64,000 nt of DNA from positions 124,001 to 188,000 of the forward strand of contig CACYPF010000001.1 of assembly GCA_902776195.1 (NCBI GenBank). The letters are read 5' to 3'. Shown here piece after piece: positions 55,972-63,482 of the stretch (the stretch's first letter is position 1; the number at the start of each line of letters is the position of its first letter). Source of the stretch: an uncultured Prevotellaceae bacterium. Lineage in GTDB: Bacteria > Bacteroidota > Bacteroidia > Bacteroidales > Bacteroidaceae. The translations under genes were made by a program, and so were the position numbers. The notes under the pieces were generated by a model. It saw nothing but the letters and a program-made list of their open reading frames with translations, was not told where the DNA came from and searched no databases.

Positions 55972-56044
55972 TGAGTCATAAATAAAATATCTGAAGCCAT
56001 CGCAAGTGATGGCACACCTGCATAATTTAACATAAAATAGGAAT

Positions 56045-56066
56045 AAAAAAGGCTTCGAAGAAGCCT
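56045..56066 (-). terminator. Rho-independent terminator after the amidase module
   Basis: Minus strand: AGGCTTC, loop TTC, GAAGCCT, then TTTTTA. It lies about 170 nt beyond the amidase stop and faces the end of the GT4 gene. Confidence 0.6.
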
Positions 56067-56238
56067 GACAAGAGACCGGGACTAACGGACAAGCAGCGCG
56101 CAAAGTCCAGTATAGCAAGGATCATAACAGAGAGGTTTCGAGAAGCGCATCAAGGAATACACGATGTCAAAGATTGAAGGTGGAGTCTAACAACTCAAAT
56201 CCCTCTGACTTCTATTCGGACAGCCAGAGGGATTGTTG

Positions 56239-56652
56239 TCAGATGTCCTGATACTCACTCCTCGCATCGAAACAGGGACAGGACTTCTGGACTCCGGGGA
56301 GGTCACGGTGACCGAGGATCTCTGCGGCTGGATAGTCGGCACGCAGACTGCGGAGCAATGCCGCAAGGGTACGCTTCTGGGCGGGAGTGCGGGTGTCTGC
56401 GGGTCTGCCTTTCTCATCCAGTCCACCCTCGTAACAGATACCGATACTGTGGGCATTGTATTTTCTGGCGTGGGCTCCCTGTACTGCCTCGGAACGGGTG
56501 AGGTGCAACTGTCCGTCCCTGGTGATGTAGTAATGGTAGCCGATGCCGTTGAAGCCCCGTTCCCTGTGGCACGCCTCCAATGCCTCCACTGGGAAGTCCT
56601 GATTGCAGCGGGTGGCGCTGCAGTGAATCACGATCAAGTCTATCTTGCGCAT
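56239..56652 (-). CDS. N-acetylmuramoyl-L-alanine amidase (T7-lysozyme-like)
   Basis: Zn amidase_2 enzyme of 137 residues from the ATG at 56652. Zn ligands and catalytic groups: VIHCSATR, GIGYHYYITRDG, GAHARKYNAHSIGICYEGG and GHRDLPGVQKSCPCFDA, the last with the phage-type Cys. No signal peptide, as in T7 lysozyme, so a phage-like or internal role is possible. It is last in a cluster with 'smalltalk', HU-like, DUF4248 and Toprim genes. Confidence 0.9.
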   Translation of the reverse strand: MRKIDLIVIHCSATRCNQDFPVEALEACHRERGFNGIGYHYYITRDGQLHLTRSEAVQGAHARKYNAHSIGICYEGGLDEKGRPADTRTPAQKRTLAALLRSLRADYPAAEILGHRDLPGVQKSCPCFDARSEYQDI

Positions 56653-56675
56653 GTCTTGGTGTTTCAAGTTTCAAG

Positions 56676-56774
56676 TCAGCCAATCACGCAGCTTTGCATG
56701 AAGAACGTGCTGAGTGCGGCAGTGAGTACCGTGACAACGAAGTTGACGATTTTGTTGATGGTTTCCTTTTTCAT
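56676..56774 (-). CDS. 'Smalltalk' micro-protein
   Basis: A 32-residue peptide starting MKKETINKIVNFVVTVLTAA and ending FFMQSCVIG: short charged N-terminus, one hydrophobic helix and a Cys near the end. It matches what I know of the Bacteroidetes smalltalk family, typically between an HU-like gene and an amidase as here. It ends 23 nt before the amidase ATG. Function unknown; a small membrane peptide or lipoprotein-like anchor. The gap 56775-56933 shows nothing further. Confidence 0.75.
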   Translation of the reverse strand: MKKETINKIVNFVVTVLTAALSTFFMQSCVIG

Positions 56775-56933
56775 ATTGCTGTCTTGTTTATTTAAAACAG
56801 GGAGGCAGAGACGATCAGACGTGCCTGATGGCGGTATTTTAGAAGTTATGAGCGGACATTAGCCGAACGTGGGTCGCCATGGCACTATCCCGGAATCATC
56901 TCTTCCTCCACTGCGATTAGTTAATACAGATCA

Positions 56934-57422
56934 CTATTCACCAGAGGGTGCTGCCGCCTCCTTGATGTTCATGATGTTGTCGGGAGTCTCCTCGAAAGAG
57001 ACATCCTTGATCATGCGCTTGGCAACGACATACTTCTGCTTGAGTTTGCCGTTCTTTCCTATCTCCTGACCGACAACCACTCGCTCGGTCTCAGGCTTGA
57101 ACAGTACACGGCGGGAAGAGATGGTAGAGGCAGTACACTCATCCTTGTTAACGACACCGATACTGGAGAATCCCACCTTGAAGATGCCGAAGCCCTTGAT
57201 GCGCACCTTCTGTCCCATCTCGAAATAGTGTTTCAGGGCATCACCCAGTTCGGCGAGTACGGCGACAATATCACTCTTCTTCACACTCGCCTGCTGCTGG
57301 ATGAAATCAGCGATGTCCTCCGTCTCGATGAACTTGTCGCCGTAGATAGCCTGAGCAAAGAACTTGCCATAGGCATTAGACCGCAGATTGTTGTTTTTCG
57401 CCTTAATAAATTTCTGACTCAT
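56934..57422 (-). CDS. HU-like DNA-binding protein with C-terminal extension
   Basis: Protein of 162 residues. HU/IHF-like fold (about 22-125): IADFIQQQASVKKSDIVAVLAELGDAL, VRIKGFGIFKVGF. The extension beyond residue 115 is basic, then acidic. Member of the HU-like family that accompanies amidase and smalltalk genes in Bacteroidales. It may bind the repeats or hairpins nearby, but that is speculation. Confidence 0.82.
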   Translation of the reverse strand: MSQKFIKAKNNNLRSNAYGKFFAQAIYGDKFIETEDIADFIQQQASVKKSDIVAVLAELGDALKHYFEMGQKVRIKGFGIFKVGFSSIGVVNKDECTASTISSRRVLFKPETERVVVGQEIGKNGKLKQKYVVAKRMIKDVSFEETPDNIMNIKEAAAPSGE

Positions 57423-57475
57423 AGACTTAAAAGATTTTGAAAGTTAAACATAGGCTTTGTCTGTCGTCGAGATAT

Positions 57476-57518
57476 CATCTGTGTGCTATCCGGATAGTCT
57501 TTTTGCATCGCACAGATG
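57476..57518 (-). promoter_or_regulatory. Nested hairpin upstream of the HU-like gene
   Basis: CATCTGTGTG (57476-57485) pairs with CGCACAGATG (57509-57518), enclosing the perfect palindrome CTATCCGGATAG (57486-57497). It lies 54 nt upstream of the HU-like ATG. Could be an operator or a leader structure. Confidence 0.45.
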
Positions 57519-57539
57519 GCTCCTATACCCCCATAAAGA

Positions 57540-57680
57540 TTATCTCCACGCCCCGTAGGGAGCATCGCCATGCCCCGTGGAGAGCATTGTCAAGACTCAT
57601 GGAGAACTTTTGCTTCACCTTTGGAGAGCATCCGCATTACTCATAGAAAGCGTCCGCCCCACCCTTGGAAGGTATCTCTT
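57540..57680. repeat. 22-nt-period repeat array B
   Basis: Units of exactly 22 nt start at 57540, 57562, 57584, 57606, 57628, 57650 and 57672 (last partial), with the pattern GCATCCGCA..ACCCnTGGAGA. Same period and recognisably the same consensus as array A at 23991-24125, but more diverged. Non-coding. Confidence 0.72.
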
Positions 57681-57783
57681 TCCGACTCGCTTGCCTTATC
57701 GTTTACAAAGGTACGACATTCCAAAAGGGCAGTTATGCACATTATGTCACATTATGTCACATCCAGTCTTTTCTTTCTTCTTT

Positions 57784-57884
57784 TTTGTTTTTTTCTCAAA
57801 AAAACTTTATCTTTGCAGTCGAAAACTATAGGAACTATAGTGGCTCCCCAAGGAAGTGCGATATAAGCGCCACTTCCTTGGGAG
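57784..57884 (+). promoter_or_regulatory. Antisense promoter and hairpin at the DUF4248 3' end
   Basis: TTTG (57784-57787), a 20-nt spacer and TATCTTTG (57808-57815) form an ideal promoter on the plus strand, where no gene follows. About 30 nt downstream lies a stem (57844-57860 with 57867-57884, AAGGAAGTG/CACTTCCTT) that overlaps the last codons of DUF4248. A transcript would be antisense to the DUF4248-Toprim mRNA. No clear terminator seen. Confidence 0.45.
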
Positions 57885-58065
57885 TATAGAACTTACCCTT
57901 GGATGACATGCCACAGTCTTTAAGGGCGGTGCATAGCTCCGCATTTTGGCGGATCCAGTAGTTCAGATTGCAAAGGGCACCCCTCGTCGACCTTGCATGA
58001 GGGAAATACAGCAGGGCAAGCTCCGACTTTCCATAGGCACGGATTTCAAAAACAGTATCTTTCAT
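57835..58065 (-). CDS. DUF4248 protein
   Basis: Small protein of 76 residues from the ATG at 58065, which overlaps the Toprim gene stop (TGATG). Family landmarks: FEIRAYGKSELALLYFPHA, LNYWIRQNAELCTALK and FYTPKEVALISHFLGEP. DUF4248 is predicted to be HTH-like and is a standard member of this capsule-linked module. Function unknown. Confidence 0.82.
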   Translation of the reverse strand: MKDTVFEIRAYGKSELALLYFPHARSTRGALCNLNYWIRQNAELCTALKDCGMSSKGKFYTPKEVALISHFLGEPL

Positions 58066-58775
58066 CAACGCTGATCAAACAAATAATCGACAATATCAAT
58101 CTTGGCTGTTTTCTGTGCCGGAGAGGCATTATCCTCCAGAACAGGACTGACACGGATGGGATATTTGAAAAATTCCTGTGCTGCCTCTGCCACCTCTTTC
58201 CATTGCCTGAAGGTATCCCCTGTCTCGTCTGTATCAGGGAAGAGCACGACACGGTAGTCCCGTAATGGGTGCAACTTAGCGGCATTGAGCATCGTCACTC
58301 CCCCTGATGCCATCCAGACGGCACTGGGATAAAGCTCCGAGCAGATGACCGCCGTTTTCTCTGCCTCGACCACCACGATAGTCTGCTCAGGATCCTCGGG
58401 CAACAAGTGCAGTCCAAACAGGCACCGCTCCGCATCGAATATCATGGACAGTTTCTTCTGCCTCTTCAACAGGGAGGTGACCCAAGTGGCATTCCTGTCC
58501 TTGTCACGGTGACAGTTATCCTGATAGTACATCAGTTTCCCGTCACGGATATGCTGCTGCTCGTCGATCTCCCAGAAGACGACGGCTCCGTCTTTCGACC
58601 GCCCCAGACGGTAACGGTCGGCGGCATGCCGCATCTGCTGTTCGGTGAGATAACCTTCCGACACCAGTGAGCGACAGAATATGGTATCGGTACTGATGGT
58701 CTGGTCGACCAATGTTCTGCCATCCCCCTCGGGATGACACAGAATGGCTGATAATGATGTAAATTGATAGGGCAT
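58065..58775 (-). CDS. Toprim/DUF6371-like primase fragment or domain
   Basis: Protein of 236 residues with a Toprim-like segment: TIVVVEAEKTAVICSELY (E), ASGGVTMLN and RVVLFPDTDETGD (DxD). Family members that I know also carry a CHC2-type zinc finger at the N-terminus; this chain lacks it. The protein may be shortened or the finger may be elsewhere. Downstream partner of the RepA-like ATPase, separated by the bulged hairpin at 58808-58890. Probable role in replication of a mobile or formerly mobile module. Confidence 0.75.
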   Translation of the reverse strand: MPYQFTSLSAILCHPEGDGRTLVDQTISTDTIFCRSLVSEGYLTEQQMRHAADRYRLGRSKDGAVVFWEIDEQQHIRDGKLMYYQDNCHRDKDRNATWVTSLLKRQKKLSMIFDAERCLFGLHLLPEDPEQTIVVVEAEKTAVICSELYPSAVWMASGGVTMLNAAKLHPLRDYRVVLFPDTDETGDTFRQWKEVAEAAQEFFKYPIRVSPVLEDNASPAQKTAKIDIVDYLFDQR

Positions 58776-58807
58776 ATTTTTAGAACTTTGAATTTTTTTG
58801 GTGCCTT

Positions 58808-58890
58808 GGTGAAGGTCGCTTCAAATAGCCCCTCCATACTACTGTTCTCTCTCGTAGAGAGAACCTAGTATGGGGCTTGAAGCCTTCACC
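58808..58890 (-). other. Long hairpin with regularly spaced 3-nt bulges
   Basis: Arms 58808-58852 and 58856-58890 pair in segments of 8, 6, 5, 6 and 8 bp (GGTGAAGG, CTTCAA, GCCCC, ATACTA, TTCTCTCT). All bulges (TCG, ATA, TCC, CTG) are on the left arm, with CC opposite the last. Loop CGT. It sits between the ATPase and Toprim genes, in their transcript. No T-run follows on either strand, so it is not a simple terminator. Confidence 0.7.
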
Positions 58891-58901
58891 TCGGCAAACA
58901 G

Positions 58902-60107
58902 TTAGAAAATAATCTCTGCCTCCTGAGGTTCCGGCTTCGAGGGCTTAGGTGCCGGTCGGACGTAGATTCGTTGCTGGCAGGCATCGAAGCTCTGCATGAT
59001 GAGCCCCTCCCTCACACCCTTGCTCAGCTGTTCCATCAGGATTTTCTCCGTGGCGATATTCGACAGCTTCCCGATCTTGTTCAGCAGTTGCCGTTCCGTA
59101 TATACCTTTCCCTCCTCCATGGCATCGCCTAATAACAGTTTGACATCAAACACCGTATAACGGTTCTTTTTCCCGAGGATGTACTTCGGGTTAAAGGGTG
59201 TCAACTTGCTGCCGTCTCCACTCTTCTGCCGTTCCTCGGCAAATTTCCGCTGCGCCTCATACTGTGCCTCCAGCAGCTGTTCCTCCGTACAACGATAGGG
59301 AATGCCCTGGTCGTTGACAGCAAACTTCAGTTTGTTGGGAATGTCATACTTACGGGTATCCGTCTGCGCCCAGGCAAAAATCCGCTCACTCGATTTTGAG
59401 CACTCATAGACCTCGAACGCCTTGTTTTTCAGTTCGGTACCTATCCAGCCACGCAGGTTGCTGTCCTCCACCGACTTGTTCTGGTGAAGGACACAGACGA
59501 TACAGCACCGCTGCTCTGAGGCAAGGTGCATCAAGCGTTCCAAAACCTCCTGGGCAACGACCCCGTCATTGATATCCGCCACCAAGTCACGGATACCGTC
59601 CAAGATGACCAGGTCCGGCTTATACCTGTTGACAGCCGTCTCCAGCAAAGGCAACCGTTCGGAATACGGTTCTCCCCGGACATTGAAGACATCGAACAGT
59701 TCTTTCGGGAACTGACTCTCTGACAATCCCGTCATAGGCAGGATACGGTTCTTCTGGATGTCTTGCGTCGACTCCTCGCTTTGTTCCGTATCATACCACA
59801 ACACATGCAACCTTCTTGGCTCGATCCGGTCGACGGAGAGCACTTGGCTGCGGAAGCAGAGTGCCATCAGAATAGAACAGACGAATGTCTTGCCACTCTT
59901 TGCCTTACCCGAGACACCCACCAGTTCCCCACGGGCGAAACACGGTTTCTTAAACATTTTAAACAGGAACTCCACCTGTTGTAGTTCACTGTCGGGCAGG
60001 ATGCGGTGGTGCTCTAACTGGGCGATCCTGCGTTCTTCCTCGACAGACAGCCCCGCCAAGGCTATCTCTCCCATGATCAGTTTGACTGATACGAGGTTCT
60101 TTTCCAT
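58902..60107 (-). CDS. RepA-like AAA/RecA-fold ATPase
   Basis: Hexameric-helicase-type ATPase of 401 residues. Walker A GVSGKAKSGKT (64-74), Walker B DLVILDGIRDL, sensor VCVLHQNKS, like RepA/RegA-type replicative helicases of plasmids and prophages (AAA_25). The C-terminus (about 310-401) may be a winged helix. First well-defined gene of the module; pairs with the Toprim gene as a helicase-primase set. Confidence 0.82.
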   Translation of the reverse strand: MEKNLVSVKLIMGEIALAGLSVEEERRIAQLEHHRILPDSELQQVEFLFKMFKKPCFARGELVGVSGKAKSGKTFVCSILMALCFRSQVLSVDRIEPRRLHVLWYDTEQSEESTQDIQKNRILPMTGLSESQFPKELFDVFNVRGEPYSERLPLLETAVNRYKPDLVILDGIRDLVADINDGVVAQEVLERLMHLASEQRCCIVCVLHQNKSVEDSNLRGWIGTELKNKAFEVYECSKSSERIFAWAQTDTRKYDIPNKLKFAVNDQGIPYRCTEEQLLEAQYEAQRKFAEERQKSGDGSKLTPFNPKYILGKKNRYTVFDVKLLLGDAMEEGKVYTERQLLNKIGKLSNIATEKILMEQLSKGVREGLIMQSFDACQQRIYVRPAPKPSKPEPQEAEIIF

Positions 60108-60176
60108 GATGTCTTTAGCTGAGTTTTAAGTTCGAAAGAAACAGAGCAATGATAATTGATCAGTTTCCATCCAGGT

Positions 60177-60491
60177 TTATGTCGTTTTCTTATACGCTTC
60201 ATTGATATGGGAGCCATACTTCCTGAAGAACTCCCACGTATACCTGATAAGTTTCAGACAATCCTTTTCAAAAACCTCGTATTCCTCATACTTAGCCTTA
60301 TTGACCCAGAGACTGATCATCCTGACGAAATTCACCACACTGTGAATGGTCTTACAAGGATTTGTCTCACTAAACACCCTCTTACCAATGTGCCCCTCGT
60401 GAGCCGCAGTGTTGCTGAAATTCTCTCCTCTTCCTTTAATGATCCGCAGCACGTAGAGCAACCACATGTTCGGATAAAACTCTTTCTCCAT
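60177..60491 (-). CDS. Hypothetical helical protein
   Basis: Protein of 104 residues, not recognised. Rich in aromatic and basic residues, predicted helical (FYPNMWLLYVLRIIKGRG, VNFVRMISLWVNKAKYEEYE). Same strand as the ATPase, 69 nt upstream of it, and has a plausible -7 box TAATTTTG about 50 nt before its start. Possibly the first gene of the replication-like module. The remaining gap to 60658 shows no gene. Confidence 0.55.
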   Translation of the reverse strand: MEKEFYPNMWLLYVLRIIKGRGENFSNTAAHEGHIGKRVFSETNPCKTIHSVVNFVRMISLWVNKAKYEEYEVFEKDCLKLIRYTWEFFRKYGSHINEAYKKTT

Positions 60492-60658
60492 GATTCTGTA
60501 TTATAGTTTTGGTTATAGTGTCTCTACAAATATCTCATACAAAATTACATAATAATTCCGATACTTTGGTATCAACATGTTGGCTCCGTGTTAAAATCAG
60601 ACCCCATCATTTAACACAATTACGTTTTTTTATGAAATATGTAATTCTGACATCTATG

Positions 60659-62506
60659 CTAATGACGGGCACGATAGTCTTTTACGATCTCCGAGGCAAA
60701 AGCTGAGTCGAGCAGGGCATAACCCGGAAGTGTCAGATGGAAACCGTCATCTGTATAAATGTTCCGTTTGTCACGATATCCATCAGGATTCCAGGATGCC
60801 GATGAGATGTAAATGATACTGTCCATCAGGTGATGAGCGATGAGAGAGTCCTTCAAAGGACAGCGATATCCATTCACGCCACGCAAATCTGTTGCAAGAA
60901 GACCCATCATCAACCGTGCCCGTATCTTATAATACAGAGAGTTCCCGTCATAAGCATCATCTATAGAGACATCAGGGATCTCCAGCATCACAGGACGGAT
61001 GCCATAGGAAAGGAGCAAGCGGATAATCCGCTCGCAGTTTACAACATAATAATCCCTTCCTCTCCGCTGTCGTGCGTCATTAATACCCGCTGATATCACA
61101 CAATAATCTGCTCCAGCCTCAATAACCGGTTGCGTACTGTTATTCAGTTCATAATCCATCTCCATGGTACGCTCATTACTCATCCGCTGATAAATCTCAC
61201 CACTTGTCGCACCACCCTTTCCTTTCGCCACCACTTTCACTTTACGGTTTCCCATGACGCGTTTCAGTTCCTCCTCGAAAGTGGAGTCACGCCGCAGTGT
61301 CTGATGGAAATACACCCAACTGTCACCTATCATGATAACACGCAGGGTATCATCCTGATGCTGCTTAACGTGATAGGGAGCAATAGGATGGGCTGGCTGG
61401 TAGAAAGGACGCCACTTCCAACCTATCAATGCGATGCCTGCCGAGAGTATCAACACCCAGGCTGTCACTTTCTTCAATATCATCATGTTTGAGCGTCCAT
61501 GAACAAAGCGAAGGACAGGGATAGTACAAAACAGCAGTGAAAGGAAGACAAACAGGACAGTTGCCAAGGATGTTGCCTCTATCTGTGAGAACAGGTTAGT
61601 GATTACAGGGGCAATAACGACGAAATAGAACAATTGGAATATGTATATCGCATAGGAATGTTCCCCCATCTTGCAGACCGTTTTCTCCAACCAGCTGTCA
61701 GCAGGCAGCCAATAGAAGAACCTACACAGGACATACAACATCGGATAGGCAATATAGAAATAACAGAGCCAATGGAATGACTTCCAACTTTCCGAATAAT
61801 AGAAAACAGGAAATAACTGGAAATCCTTCACTTCAAAAAGATATAAGGCGACCACACTGAGTAACGAAAGCGATAGGGTGAGGATATTCAGCACGACACC
61901 CCTGACCACCATTTGATATCCCAGATAAATGAGGAAGATATAACGGACGAACAATAAACGGTACAGCCATTCCGGGATATGGGCAAGATTGCAATACACC
62001 TCACTGCCTATCGACAGCGACAGGAACAGGACCAGCAATGACTTCTCACTCAGTTTCCGGAACAGGGGAGCGAGCAATGGCAGCAAGATGGCAAACTGAA
62101 AATATATCCACGGATAGTAACTACCCGGTCCTCCTCCACCCCAGTATGCCATTGACAACAACAAATGACGAATGGGTTCCAGAGGATACATCGCGATCGT
62201 CGCCACTAATATCACCACTTCAGCAATAAGAAAGGGACTCATTGCCCTTGTCCATATCTTACCCCAACGGACTGACTTTTTCCCAAATCCCCCTTTATAG
62301 GCATGAAATATCTGTATCAACAGGAACAGCGGGACTGCGGGATAGCCCCAGAGAAAGAACCAAGAGTCTTGTTGGAACGCACTGGCAGTGCAGTGATTCA
62401 GCAGCACCAAAAGAATAGCAATACCTTTTACGAAATCCAAGGACAAATCGTGACCGATTTTACTGAATTCCATTTTCTTTTCGTGCCTATGTAGGAGAGT
62501 TGTCAT
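60659..62506 (-). CDS. Acyltransferase-3/SGNH fusion protein
   Basis: Membrane O-acyltransferase of 615 residues fused to a periplasmic SGNH domain, the OafB/OatA layout. About ten TM helices (1-350) with LDFVKGIAILLVLLNHCT (catalytic His), and a last TM near 355. The SGNH domain has VIMIGDSWVYFHQT (Ser), AKGKGGATSGEIY, ISAGINDARQ and DDGFHLTLPGYAL (DxxH). Start at 62506 or at the ATG 62473 (MEFSKIGHD). The TATCTTTG box at 62531-62538 fits the first. Likely acetylates a surface glycan. Confidence 0.87.
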   Translation of the reverse strand: MTTLLHRHEKKMEFSKIGHDLSLDFVKGIAILLVLLNHCTASAFQQDSWFFLWGYPAVPLFLLIQIFHAYKGGFGKKSVRWGKIWTRAMSPFLIAEVVILVATIAMYPLEPIRHLLLSMAYWGGGGPGSYYPWIYFQFAILLPLLAPLFRKLSEKSLLVLFLSLSIGSEVYCNLAHIPEWLYRLLFVRYIFLIYLGYQMVVRGVVLNILTLSLSLLSVVALYLFEVKDFQLFPVFYYSESWKSFHWLCYFYIAYPMLYVLCRFFYWLPADSWLEKTVCKMGEHSYAIYIFQLFYFVVIAPVITNLFSQIEATSLATVLFVFLSLLFCTIPVLRFVHGRSNMMILKKVTAWVLILSAGIALIGWKWRPFYQPAHPIAPYHVKQHQDDTLRVIMIGDSWVYFHQTLRRDSTFEEELKRVMGNRKVKVVAKGKGGATSGEIYQRMSNERTMEMDYELNNSTQPVIEAGADYCVISAGINDARQRRGRDYYVVNCERIIRLLLSYGIRPVMLEIPDVSIDDAYDGNSLYYKIRARLMMGLLATDLRGVNGYRCPLKDSLIAHHLMDSIIYISSASWNPDGYRDKRNIYTDDGFHLTLPGYALLDSAFASEIVKDYRARH

Positions 62507-62530
62507 TCTCTATTTATTCCAATCCGACCA

Positions 62531-62589
62531 CAAAGATACAAATTATTTGATAATTGATAATTGAAAAAAGAAAAATATTCGTACCTTTG
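62531..62589. promoter_or_regulatory. Divergent promoters around a TGATAAT tandem repeat
   Basis: Minus-strand TATCTTTG (62531-62538) for the acyltransferase and plus-strand TACCTTTG (62582-62589) for the UbiA gene, whose ATG follows 7 nt later. Between them lies a TTGATAA tandem (about 62547-62565). Confidence 0.65.
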
Positions 62590-62596
62590 CATTATT

Positions 62597-63475
62597 ATGA
62601 AGGACGCATTGATGCTTTTACGCCCTTTGCAATGGTTTAAGAACGCCTTTGTGTTCGCCCCATTGTTCTTCAGCAACAACTTGCTGAACAAGGAGTATTT
62701 TATGCAGACGTTATGGACGTTCCTCGCCTTTTGTTTCGTGTCCAGCAGCATCTACTGCTTTAACGACATCCACGATGTGGAGAGTGACCGTCTGCATCCT
62801 AAGAAACGGCTGCGTCCCATAGCAGCAGGGAAAGTCAGTATATGGGAAGGCTACTTTATCATGATATTATGTCTGATAACCTCCCTCCTGCTCGTCTCCC
62901 TGTCGCACAGCGTCAACATGCCGATCCTCTATGCCCTGCTGTTAGGCTACTGGGGGATGAATATCGCCTATTGTGTCCGACTGAAACAATACGCTATCCT
63001 CGATGTCGCCATCATCGCCGTAGGTTTCGTCATGCGAGTACTGATAGGCGGTTTCACCACCGACATCTTCGTATCGGGATGGCTTGCCCTGATGACCTTC
63101 CTGCTCGCCCTCTTCCTTGCTTTTGCCAAGCGGAAGGACGACTACCGAATCTATCAGTTGACAGGAACGATGCCCCGCAAGAGCATCACCGGCTACAATG
63201 CCCAGTTCATTGACCTGAGTGTCACCATCGTAGGTACCATCACCATGGTATGCTATATCATCTATACCATGAACGAGGGAGTCATTGAGCGTTTCGGCTC
63301 ACCATATATTTATCTGACAAACTTCTGGGTACTTGCCGGACTGCTGCGCTACCTGCAAAACATGCTGGTGTACCAGCGCAGCGGAAGTCCCACGAAGGTA
63401 CTGGTGAAGGACCGTTTCATACAATGCTGCATTGCCGGGTGGATCCTTTCCTTCTTTGCGATTATTTATCTTTAG
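62597..63475 (+). CDS. UbiA-family decaprenyl-phosphate phosphoribosyltransferase-like
   Basis: Integral membrane prenyltransferase of 292 residues; the ATG at 62597 is chosen because the longer frame starts upstream of the promoter box. About eight TM helices. The Asp-rich motif NDIHDVESDRLHPKKRLRPIA and the second motif region DDYRIYQL with KRK match DprE-pathway phosphoribosyltransferases (UbiA family). It may feed arabinose-type or related prenyl-linked sugars into glycans. Confidence 0.88.
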   Translation: MKDALMLLRPLQWFKNAFVFAPLFFSNNLLNKEYFMQTLWTFLAFCFVSSSIYCFNDIHDVESDRLHPKKRLRPIAAGKVSIWEGYFIMILCLITSLLLVSLSHSVNMPILYALLLGYWGMNIAYCVRLKQYAILDVAIIAVGFVMRVLIGGFTTDIFVSGWLALMTFLLALFLAFAKRKDDYRIYQLTGTMPRKSITGYNAQFIDLSVTIVGTITMVCYIIYTMNEGVIERFGSPYIYLTNFWVLAGLLRYLQNMLVYQRSGSPTKVLVKDRFIQCCIAGWILSFFAIIYL

Positions 63476-63482
63476 ACACATC

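Noticed and set aside
56041-56178. Plus-strand frame of about 44 codons rich in Lys and Arg (KKPDKRPGLTDKQRAKSS)
   Set aside because: Protein-like composition, but no start codon in frame and it runs through a minus-strand terminator; too short to separate from chance.
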